Origin: Candidatus Nitrospira nitrosa
Lineage (GTDB): Bacteria > Nitrospirota > Nitrospiria > Nitrospirales > Nitrospiraceae
Reading direction: 5' to 3'
Assembly: GCF_001458735.1 (NCBI RefSeq)
Contig: NZ_CZQA01000008.1
Span: 124,001-188,000, forward strand
Length of the DNA stretch: 64,000 bases
The notes under the pieces are model-generated. The model ran no database searches and had not been told where the DNA came from. It saw nothing but the letters and a program-made list of their open reading frames with translations. Each line of letters opens with the position of its first letter. Positions within the stretch are counted from its first letter, which is position 1. A program made the position numbers and the translations under genes. Of the stretch, positions 35,147-42,727 are shown one piece after another.

Positions 35147-36297
35147 TACCCCCTCCTTTTTAAAAGATTCCTGCACCGCCTCAGAGAGCCCCTCACACTT
35201 GAAGGAAGCTGGATATCATGTTTTTCCATAGCACGAACGATTCTCCACCAGGGCTTGACGGTATGCCGCCTGACCAGTCCTTGGATTTTTCGAATACCAT
35301 CACCTTCTTTAATCCCGAGCATCAACTCTTCTAACCCCTTCAATAGCACAAATGTTTCATATCCGGATAAGCCGGATCTTTTGAGCATATCCTCGTCCAG
35401 CGACAAAACAAACTGGAGGGCTTGAGTTCTATTTGCCGAAATATCCGCGCCATCGCTTTCAGCGCGCCAAAAGTTTGGCGCAACCGGAAGGTGCTTATAA
35501 AAGCCAAGCACACTGGCATGAGGCATGTAATTTTTCTTGGCGACTTCCATCTGTTGCTCATAGCCAAAATATGCAAGCAATCTACCTGCACCTTCGGCAA
35601 TTCTCGTGATATTCGCCGTCTCATCCGAAGATTGCCACGTACCGACTTGACTGGCCCGATTGATCAACTCCGTATCTTCAGGATGCTGCTCCCGATATTT
35701 CTTTTCAGCAGTGGCAGCTTTCTCAAACGTAGAGTTTTCCAGCGCATCCACAATTTCACGGTCTTCGGCTTGAATTCCCACAAAGTGCAGGACATCCCTG
35801 ATCGTACGATCGGCGTCCCGTTTGTAATCTTCGAAGCGAAAACGCCTGACATTTGACTGCTGTAGCCAGACTTCGTTGAACAGACACCATGTATCGATCT
35901 TATTGCGCAAGGTGTATGGATCCGGAAAATCTAGAAACTCGCCGAAATCCATTTCCGGCAATTCGCGACGATAACGGGACAACAGCGCGTCACGCGGATC
36001 ACGCACGAAATATATGATCCGATGCGCTTGATGCCTAGCGGTCGGCCATTGATGTGCCCACTCAATCTCGATATCTTTGCGGAAATTAAACGTATGTCGT
36101 GAGCTAAGAATCGGAAGCCATTTTTTCAATCTGACTTCAGCTGGGTTAAGCGTATAGCCTTCCGACTTGAAACGTTCCCACATGACACCCATAGTCTCTC
36201 GGTATGTCTTTATGCCAAGTTCAAGAAAGCAATTGATTAACCATGTGGCCCCTGACGGCTCACGCGGGGAAATGAGGTACAGTTTTTCCGGCTTCAT
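35116..36297 (-). CDS. Sulfotransferase, 3' end rewritten by IS30
   Basis: PAPS-dependent sulfotransferase family protein of 393 aa as read. The 5'-phosphosulfate loop is SPREPSGATWL (10-20) and the 3'-phosphate site is YFVRDPRDALLSRYR (96-110). It probably sulfates a sugar of the glycan, with PAPS from the cysC product. The IS30 right end (to 35146) lies inside the coding frame: the last ~10 codons (QVPSATSEY) and the stop come from IS DNA. The native C-terminus is therefore lost, although the catalytic domain is intact. Activity is not certain. Confidence 0.82.
   Translation of the reverse strand: MKPEKLYLISPREPSGATWLINCFLELGIKTYRETMGVMWERFKSEGYTLNPAEVRLKKWLPILSSRHTFNFRKDIEIEWAHQWPTARHQAHRIIYFVRDPRDALLSRYRRELPEMDFGEFLDFPDPYTLRNKIDTWCLFNEVWLQQSNVRRFRFEDYKRDADRTIRDVLHFVGIQAEDREIVDALENSTFEKAATAEKKYREQHPEDTELINRASQVGTWQSSDETANITRIAEGAGRLLAYFGYEQQMEVAKKNYMPHASVLGFYKHLPVAPNFWRAESDGADISANRTQALQFVLSLDEDMLKRSGLSGYETFVLLKGLEELMLGIKEGDGIRKIQGLVRRHTVKPWWRIVRAMEKHDIQLPSSVRGSLRRCRNLLKRRGYQVPSATSEY
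35128..35146 (-). repeat. IS30 right terminal inverted repeat
   Basis: Right end of the IS30-type element, overlapping both the transposase stop and the C-terminal codons of the sulfotransferase. Its inner 13 bases are the exact complement of the left repeat core. Confidence 0.8.
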
Positions 36298-36317
36298 CTG
36301 TCCTCACCTACTTTTCA

Positions 36318-37814
36318 TCAAGAACTATGGCCAAGCCAACCCGTGGAAACTCTCATGATACGAATCGACAACGGTTCCAACATAAGCCAGCACAGAAATA
36401 TTGCAGCAATCACGCTCTCCACAATCAGAACACCTGTGAGATCAGTAATGAAGTAACCAACGAGCGCAGCACACACGGAAACTGTGAGCAGTAATGTAGC
36501 ACGCACCGCCACTCTTTGAATTTCCTGTTTGAATCCCACAATACCACCAATCATTTGGACAAACCGATGGTATTCAGCCCACGCGTTGTAGGCTGTGGTT
36601 AGCGATAACCCGATCCCTGCACCCCAAAGACCCAAAAATGGAATCAAGGTCAATGATACGATACAGTTGAGCACCGCTAGATTCAGATGCATCCGAAAGA
36701 TAAAGCCTAGATCACGAATTCCAATCAGAGCGCTGTATAGAGGGCCGGCGAAGATGATCCCGATGCTGGACGGAATGAGAGTGACGTAGAAGACTGGTAG
36801 ATAGTCCATTTCACCTCTCAGCCAATACCGTGAAACGAACACCATTAATACGCAGCCAATACCATGCATCAAGATGGCGGGGATTAGTCCGTAATGCACC
36901 ACCTTGAGGTAGTCGTTGCCCCCCTCAATACTCAACTTACTCGACAATTGCAGAAACGTACGACATGCCCCTCCAAAGAGTCCTCGGATGCCCACAACTA
37001 TTTTCATGGCAACTTCATAGGTGGAAACACTTGTCGGCCCAACAAATCGGTTAAGCAAGAATTTATTGAACGGGTCGAAGAATATGTTGACCAGATTCGC
37101 CCCCTGCAACGCGACGCCCTGATTCAATAAACCAGGAAATAATCTAATTGTTTCGGCTGATGGCTTGAATGAGCTCAGATGTTTCATCCTCAAGCGCACC
37201 CAAGTGGCCAGCAACAAGTCGATTACGCCACCTGCCAGCATAAATTTCCCAATACCAACGATGTTCAGCTTATGGGAAGAGTAAGAGCTAAACACAATCA
37301 AAGTAAAAACTGCTGGCGGGCCGAATAGTTGCGCCTGGGCCGCAAGGTCGAACCGGCCTAAACTCTCAATGACAGCCACATGACCGGCTCCTAGTATCTG
37401 ACAAATCGCGATAAGCACGACGATCACAAGCAACTGTGAAAGTTGACTTTCGACTAGAATATCGCCCCCCCAGTAAATAAAGGTATGCAGGAAAGGCTGT
37501 CCGAGGAGGAACGCGGCGGAACCAAGAATGGCCACGCCTACTAGCGTCACCGTCCACACAGCAGAAAATAGGATGTCTAAACCGTGCCCTGAGTCGGGCT
37601 GACGCTGTAACTCGGCAGCATGCGTAACAGCAATGGTATGTATGCTGTTGAGTAAGGCCACATAAAACGCCGTGATTGACAGCATGAGGGTCAAGTAACC
37701 ATATGAAACCGCTCCGGCTAGATTGATCGCCAAAAGGAGATTACCCAATCCGAATAGGAGGCGAACCACCGCCGAAACTCCTCCCCATGAGGCATTCCTA
37801 AACAAATTTGGCAT
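36318..37814 (-). CDS. O-unit flippase, Wzx/MATE-like (MOP superfamily)
   Basis: Polytopic membrane protein of 498 aa with about 12-14 transmembrane helices spread along the whole length and no soluble domain. The N-terminus (FRNASWGGVSAVVRLLFGL) is like other polysaccharide flippases that move undecaprenyl-linked units across the inner membrane. It is the first structural gene after the UpxY-type regulator. Wzx sequences diverge widely, so the repeat unit it moves cannot be told. More AT-rich than its neighbours. Confidence 0.8.
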   Translation of the reverse strand: MPNLFRNASWGGVSAVVRLLFGLGNLLLAINLAGAVSYGYLTLMLSITAFYVALLNSIHTIAVTHAAELQRQPDSGHGLDILFSAVWTVTLVGVAILGSAAFLLGQPFLHTFIYWGGDILVESQLSQLLVIVVLIAICQILGAGHVAVIESLGRFDLAAQAQLFGPPAVFTLIVFSSYSSHKLNIVGIGKFMLAGGVIDLLLATWVRLRMKHLSSFKPSAETIRLFPGLLNQGVALQGANLVNIFFDPFNKFLLNRFVGPTSVSTYEVAMKIVVGIRGLFGGACRTFLQLSSKLSIEGGNDYLKVVHYGLIPAILMHGIGCVLMVFVSRYWLRGEMDYLPVFYVTLIPSSIGIIFAGPLYSALIGIRDLGFIFRMHLNLAVLNCIVSLTLIPFLGLWGAGIGLSLTTAYNAWAEYHRFVQMIGGIVGFKQEIQRVAVRATLLLTVSVCAALVGYFITDLTGVLIVESVIAAIFLCWLMLEPLSIRIMRVSTGWLGHSS

Positions 37815-38064
37815 GGATCAAAGCCCGTGCGCTAAAAACTGCCATGAAAATAGTGGCCGGCATGCCGGTTGAATTGCAGCCCGAACTCATTGCCTACCAA
37901 GCGGGAAGACCTGGGTTGAATGAGACAGATGTACTCTCAATCCACTCATCCGAGCCAGCAATGCTCTACCTTGATGAGAGGGCCTCCACCGTGGACATCC
38001 GCTGGGAGTCGATTAACTCGAGAGTTTTCCCCAACCTCCTAAATATAATGCTCCGTACCGACGC

Positions 38065-38568
38065 TCACCCTCCCACCACATCATTCACATCGATCTCCAC
38101 TGCTGCCGCTTGTTGAATGAGATGCACTCCGATCACCAATCGATGTCGTTTCTCTTTCCGTAGCAGAATTCCGTAAATACCCTGCAAGGGACCACGAATG
38201 ACCTCAACCTTCATCCCTTCGTGCAGATAGGGATGAGGATCATACGGAAGGACACTTGTCATCAAACGCCGTAGTGCGTCAATCTCCAGCTCTGGAATCG
38301 GTTCAGGCCGACTCCCATTGCCGACGATTTCAACCACGCCGATGGTCTTTTGTATGGGTGCTTTTTCTTGCTGGGAAAACCGTACAAAACAATACCCAGC
38401 AAACAGCGGGACCTCAATTTCTTTTTTTCTATCCTTCCACTGGCTCAATCGTTTGACCGTCGGAAGCAACGGCTCGATTCCTTGTTTATCCAACTGATCC
38501 CGTACCAGCTTCTCATGGCGAGACTTCGTTCTCAGGGCATACCAGTGAAGATTGCCTGTCTGATCCAT
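38065..38568 (-). CDS. NusG-paralogue transcription antiterminator, UpxY/RfaH type
   Basis: Elongation factor of 167 aa. The NGN domain begins HWYALRTKSRHEKLV and includes PLFAGYCFVRF; the C-terminal KOW domain includes EGMKVEVIRGPLQGIYGIL. Such specialised NusG paralogues let RNA polymerase read through long polysaccharide operons, and they are usually encoded as the first gene of the operon they control. That is the position here, just upstream of the flippase and the long minus-strand O-unit locus. I could not find a convincing ops/JUMPstart element. Confidence 0.88.
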   Translation of the reverse strand: MDQTGNLHWYALRTKSRHEKLVRDQLDKQGIEPLLPTVKRLSQWKDRKKEIEVPLFAGYCFVRFSQQEKAPIQKTIGVVEIVGNGSRPEPIPELEIDALRRLMTSVLPYDPHPYLHEGMKVEVIRGPLQGIYGILLRKEKRHRLVIGVHLIQQAAAVEIDVNDVVGG

Positions 38569-38720
38569 CTGGTTTATCTCGCCTGTTTAGGCACCTGATC
38601 TATCTGGTGTACTTGGCTCATCCTCGCGAGAAAGACTTGATAGTCAGCTTCTACCATAAAGACCATTTAGGTACAGCTCCGCCCTCTCACTTACAGTGAA
38701 AAAACGGTGGTCTTGCGCGC

Positions 38721-39305
38721 TTACACCGACGTCAGCGCGATAATCTTGCTGACTGGAACCTGATGATGTTCCAGTTTGGTTCGGAGCCCAGCCGTCAGAT
38801 CGAAGTGTGCCAGCAGCACCGCATCAAACTCCCATTCCTGCAAGACATCCGACGACCAGACCGGGTACGAGAGAAACGATTCCTGCCGTCCATCATCCAC
38901 AAATCCCACCAACGTCATCTGCATCTCACGGAGCGACAAATAGGCCATTTCCGCAAGTTCACTGGTTCCATAAATCACGACCCGTTTCATTCCATTTTGA
39001 GCCATATGAGACAGGGCTTCTCGAAAGCGCGCGCGCATATCACGATAATGCGACAGGACATACTCTATATGAAGGGAAGTCAACCTCGACTTCTCCGCAG
39101 ACCCTTCTGGTGTCAACACGTAACGGACACGGTGGGAAGGGATCGAGGCAATACTGATATACCCGTTTCGCACCAATCGCTTCAGGTACAGATTTGCAAG
39201 CCCCAGGGCGACCCCAAGCTTTGCCGCAAGGGAACGCTGTGTCACCCCGCCATCTCGCTCCACTTCGGTCAGCAAGAGCAGATCTCGTTGGTCTTGCAGA
39301 TTCAT
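38721..39305 (-). CDS. Winged-helix regulator fused to a Rossmann-like nucleotide-sugar/CoA-binding domain
   Basis: Protein of 194 aa. The N-terminal third is a winged helix-turn-helix (QRSLAAKLGVALGLANLYLKRLVRNGYI, then a basic wing HRVRYVLTPEG). From about residue 105 the sequence VVIYGTSELAEMAYLSLREM ... LVGFVDDG ... VLLAHFD resembles the nucleotide-binding half of PglD-like or Rex-like proteins. A regulator that senses a nucleotide sugar or cofactor is plausible (inference). It sits upstream of the UpxY-type gene with a 152-bp gap that may hold the O-unit promoter. Confidence 0.75.
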   Translation of the reverse strand: MNLQDQRDLLLLTEVERDGGVTQRSLAAKLGVALGLANLYLKRLVRNGYISIASIPSHRVRYVLTPEGSAEKSRLTSLHIEYVLSHYRDMRARFREALSHMAQNGMKRVVIYGTSELAEMAYLSLREMQMTLVGFVDDGRQESFLSYPVWSSDVLQEWEFDAVLLAHFDLTAGLRTKLEHHQVPVSKIIALTSV

Positions 39306-39338
39306 AGAGTTATGAGTATCTCAGTAGATGCGTTCAGG

Positions 39339-39367
39339 ATATGAACATATACGTGAAGTGGAGTCAA
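39339..39367 (-). promoter_or_regulatory. Possible promoter and dyad upstream of the winged-helix gene
   Basis: On the minus strand TTGACT (39367-39362) is followed after 17 nt by a weak -10 (TCATAT, 39344-39339). A perfect 5-bp dyad with a 2-base centre (ATATGAACATAT, 39339-39350) overlaps the -10, as an operator would. The match to the -10 consensus is only 3 of 6. Confidence 0.35.
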
Positions 39368-39408
39368 GACCAATACCGAGAAACCATGCGTCCAGCCGAT
39401 AGTCGACC

Positions 39409-40434
39409 TCAGACGTGGTGTATGACGAGAGCCGAAGGAGCATCAATCACCAGCCTGATGGCAGTCGCCACCTTGTCGACCGTGAAATGATCAAGACAAT
39501 CCCAGTATGAGCAGGCTTCACCGATACATTTGTCGCAGGTTGGAACATCCGGGCGTAGGACGACTCCCCTTCCAAGAGGCTTCCATCTCACGGGCAAATT
39601 GTTTCGGCGAGGATCAAACAGGCTGACTGTGGGGATTCCCAGCGCTGCCGCCATATGAGCTGGTCCCGTGGCTCCCGAAACGACCACATGGGCATGAACA
39701 ATCACTGCCATAAGCTGGCGGAGCGACAGTTGCCCCATACAATTCTTGATCTCGGTTGGGATGTGCATGGGAGGCTGGGCATGGGATTCAAACTGTTTTC
39801 TTTCTGACTCGCTGCCAGTCAAGATCACCCCATAACCGGCTTGCGCCAACTCAGCAGCCAGATCCCGGTAATACTCCGGTCGCCATCGGCGTGCAGAAAA
39901 GCCTCCAGGATGAATGATGACTCGCGGGCTCGGCAAATCCGCCCAATAGGATACCCCAATGTTTCGCTCCTGCTCCGTCACGAACAACCTTGGAGGTTGA
40001 ACCTCTCGAGGGGGCACCCCCAAGCCTCTCAACATCTCAACGTTGTATGCTGATTCATGTTTCGCAAATTCACTGCGATGTTCATAGATCCGTCTATTCG
40101 ACAAGAGGCTATACCAACGATAGCCCGTCGCAATTCGTATCGGTACCCGCGCCAGCCAGGCCGCCCACATCAACCGGCGAAACGGCTTGAGAAACACCGC
40201 CACCTCAACTCCGTGTAAAAAGGCACGACGCAATTCTGCCAACGGATCTGTGAGACGAATGGTGCGGACAGCATCCACATCAGGATGGTGCTCAAGCAGC
40301 GGCGCCACTGTGGGACTGGTTAAGAACTCGACTCTGACACCCGGCACGAGTTCCCGTAGTTGCGTTGCCACGGGAAGCGAGAGGAGCACATCGCCGATAC
40401 CGTCAGGTCGAACGATCAAGACGTTCATTGACAT
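39409..40434 (-). CDS. GT9-family heptosyltransferase
   Basis: GT9 family protein of 341 aa. VRPDGIGDVLLSLPVATQLR is the usual N-terminal motif, and the donor-binding segment is SGATGPAHMAAALG, followed by SLFDPRRNNLPVRW. The C-terminal cysteines (CDKCIGEACSYWDC) are in the usual place for the family. It overlaps the end of the 40425 GT9 gene by 10 nt. It most likely adds a heptose or similar sugar to the LPS core. Confidence 0.87.
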   Translation of the reverse strand: MSMNVLIVRPDGIGDVLLSLPVATQLRELVPGVRVEFLTSPTVAPLLEHHPDVDAVRTIRLTDPLAELRRAFLHGVEVAVFLKPFRRLMWAAWLARVPIRIATGYRWYSLLSNRRIYEHRSEFAKHESAYNVEMLRGLGVPPREVQPPRLFVTEQERNIGVSYWADLPSPRVIIHPGGFSARRWRPEYYRDLAAELAQAGYGVILTGSESERKQFESHAQPPMHIPTEIKNCMGQLSLRQLMAVIVHAHVVVSGATGPAHMAAALGIPTVSLFDPRRNNLPVRWKPLGRGVVLRPDVPTCDKCIGEACSYWDCLDHFTVDKVATAIRLVIDAPSALVIHHV

Positions 40435-41534
40435 GGCGCGTGAGCCGTTAACCTCGGGTGAATAGCATCAACTACCTGGGTCGGCGTAATGAGGTGAAGA
40501 CATTCCAATTCTGGAATATGTCGGCAGACACGGCTGAAACAGGGGCTACATGGAACCGGCCCACTCAGGATCTGATGGCCATCGCCATACGGTCCGGTCC
40601 GAATCGCACTCGTCGGTCCGAACAGTGCGACGACAGAAACTCCCAGGGCTGATGCAATATGCATCGGCCCAGAGTCGTTGGTCACCATGGCAGATGCTGT
40701 TGAAAGCAGCGCCGGTAAACATCCCAATGGGATTTCCCCACAGAGGTCGATAAAAGAACTCGCCGTCAGAGCCCTGAGCTGATTCGTATAAAAACGCTCC
40801 TCCGAACTTCCGATGACCACGACCGGCCCAAGCTGCGAGGCATACAGTTGGTCCAGGACCGCAGCGAACGCCGTGAGCGGCCATCGCTTTGTCGGCCACC
40901 GCGCCCCAATATTCATCGCAATCCATGGCCGATCGATGGCAAAACCTTGACGGTGGCAGACCGTTCGAACAGTGGCGATATCCTCTTCCAGGAGCTTGAA
41001 CCGAAACTGGGGTTTCTCAGGGAGTCTCACCCCCAAGGCACTCAATAGGGAAAGGTATCGATCGACTGCGTGAACATTCAGATGTGTGACCGGAACACGG
41101 GTGGTATAGAACCAAGGACTACCCTCCCGTCCGTTCGCAAAACCAAACCGTGTCGGTGCACCACTCAACCAAGCCAGGACACCGCTTCGAAACAACCCTT
41201 GCAAATCAAGCGCGAGGTCAAACCGCTCAGCCCTGAGCGCCAACCCCTCCCGCACCCAACTGCTGACCGTCATGTCGATCGGCCAGATACGATCGATCCC
41301 CTCCGCTCGCTCAACGAGCTCAGCCCATTGGCGCTTCACCACCCATGTCAGATGCACCCCGGGCCACTGCGCCTTGATCGCCGACACCACTGGAAACGTA
41401 TGGACGATATCTCCGAGCGAACTCGGCTTGATCAGAAGAATACGGGCGCTATCCCATAGGGAAAAAGGAGCCGCATCCAAAGAGGTGACAGATGACACCG
41501 GACAACCTTTCTGTCTTTGCAGCGGGGACAACAT
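40425..41534 (-). CDS. GT9-family heptosyltransferase, WaaC-like
   Basis: GT9 protein of 369 aa with ILLIKPSSLGDIVHTFPVVSAI near residue 32, the motif shared by heptosyltransferase I (WaaC), then LDLQGLFRSGVLAWLSG and NDSGPMHIASALGV, VALFGPT. WaaC adds the first heptose to Kdo2-lipid A at the inner face of the membrane. Its position in a run with waaA and lpxK fits. The first ~25 residues precede the conserved core; a later start is possible, as there is no clear ribosome site at 41534. Confidence 0.85.
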   Translation of the reverse strand: MLSPLQRQKGCPVSSVTSLDAAPFSLWDSARILLIKPSSLGDIVHTFPVVSAIKAQWPGVHLTWVVKRQWAELVERAEGIDRIWPIDMTVSSWVREGLALRAERFDLALDLQGLFRSGVLAWLSGAPTRFGFANGREGSPWFYTTRVPVTHLNVHAVDRYLSLLSALGVRLPEKPQFRFKLLEEDIATVRTVCHRQGFAIDRPWIAMNIGARWPTKRWPLTAFAAVLDQLYASQLGPVVVIGSSEERFYTNQLRALTASSFIDLCGEIPLGCLPALLSTASAMVTNDSGPMHIASALGVSVVALFGPTSAIRTGPYGDGHQILSGPVPCSPCFSRVCRHIPELECLHLITPTQVVDAIHPRLTAHAPCQ

Positions 41535-41587
41535 CGGAATACTGAGTCACGATGCAGGTCCCTCACCCGTACCGACACCATCTCTCT

Positions 41588-42589
41588 TCATGCACATGTG
41601 GGGACATGGGCCTGCACATGAGGGGCATAGAGGCCATCAAGTATCGCCTTACCGCTGCTCGAAGCTGCCGTTTCGCGTCGCTCTTCGAGCGACCGACAGA
41701 GACGTTGCCACACTCGCACATATGGGGAGGGACTGAGGTGATGCCGCAAAAACGTGTGTTGGCGCACAATTCTCGAGATCCACTCGCAATTTCCTGGAAT
41801 CATAGCGGAGAATGGATCGGCAATCAGGGGCTCTTTTGGAGTGAAAAACATCGTGATATTCCCACCATCCTGGGAGATGAGATGCGAGGTTTCATACAAT
41901 CCCTGTTTTTTGGCTAACCGGCGCAATGACACAACATTGAAATTGTAGAGGTGGGCTTCGTGGAATGTATTGCGAGGTGCCTGGCAGGTCGCCTCCACAT
42001 TCGGAACCTCTACAACGAGTACCCCGTCAGGTTTTAACCAAGAACGGAGGCGTGCCAGAATGAAGCCCGGGTCTTCCGTATGTTCAAGGACATGCCAAAT
42101 CGTCACGATATCGAACGAGGCGGGAGCAAACGTCGCGTCTTGTACGAATCCAACTTGAACCGTCAACCCATATTGTTGGATCGAATGATCAGCATACCCT
42201 CGATTCGGCTCGATCCCATTCACAACATGACCCAGCGATTGGAGTAAATAGGCGAACTCTCCGCCTCCAGTGCCGACGTCGAGTACTGTTTTCCGACTCG
42301 ACAACAACTGCGTAATCTTCCCAAACCGTGACAGAGCGACCTTGCCCGCACGCACGACATGCTTGGGTTTCGGACTGTAGGTGTTCTTATACGCAAGGCG
42401 ATACTCTGCTTCATAAAACTGTCGGGCATCGTGTGGCCGCGGATCCGACCATACGAGCCCACAGGCTTGGCAGATGACGGTCCGTAACGGGTTCCTGCTA
42501 CGACTTCTGGTTGAAAGAATCGAAACCTCGGTCCCGCCACAGAGGTTACAGGGGATGGAACAATCCTTCGTACCTTGGTCCACGGCCAT
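41588..42589 (-). CDS. Class I SAM methyltransferase with N-terminal zinc-ribbon motif
   Basis: Methyltransferase of 333 aa. An N-terminal cysteine pair (PCNLC) and a second (CQAC, GLVWSDPRP) look like a zinc ribbon. The SAM motif is TVLDVGTGGGEFAYLL, followed by IVTIWHVLEHTEDP. I chose the ATG at 42589 because GGAG is 8 nt upstream; an ATG two codons earlier sits too close to that site. It lies between two heptosyltransferase genes of the core-LPS block, so a core sugar may be methylated (inference). Confidence 0.8.
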   Translation of the reverse strand: MAVDQGTKDCSIPCNLCGGTEVSILSTRSRSRNPLRTVICQACGLVWSDPRPHDARQFYEAEYRLAYKNTYSPKPKHVVRAGKVALSRFGKITQLLSSRKTVLDVGTGGGEFAYLLQSLGHVVNGIEPNRGYADHSIQQYGLTVQVGFVQDATFAPASFDIVTIWHVLEHTEDPGFILARLRSWLKPDGVLVVEVPNVEATCQAPRNTFHEAHLYNFNVVSLRRLAKKQGLYETSHLISQDGGNITMFFTPKEPLIADPFSAMIPGNCEWISRIVRQHTFLRHHLSPSPYVRVWQRLCRSLEERRETAASSSGKAILDGLYAPHVQAHVPTCA

Positions 42590-42727
42590 CACCATTTCTC
42601 CTCGAGTCGCACAACGCGCTGGGTATCGTATCCCGAGACAACTTACTCTCGCTGCGTAGCCAACACAAGTCCGGCCTTGTCCGGCATGCCGCACACTTCT
42701 CAAACCGTATGCTCGACCCAACCCGTA

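Noticed and set aside
37808-38116. Plus-strand frame of 102 aa between the flippase and UpxY genes
   Set aside because: Its N-terminal part reads like protein, but it overlaps the UpxY gene, points against the operon and has no recognisable family or ribosome site. I treat it as a chance frame.
38670-38683. Possible ops/JUMPstart element before UpxY (minus strand GGCGGAGCTGTACC)
   Set aside because: It shares only the GGCGG start with the ops core GGCGGTAGCGTG, so I do not call it.
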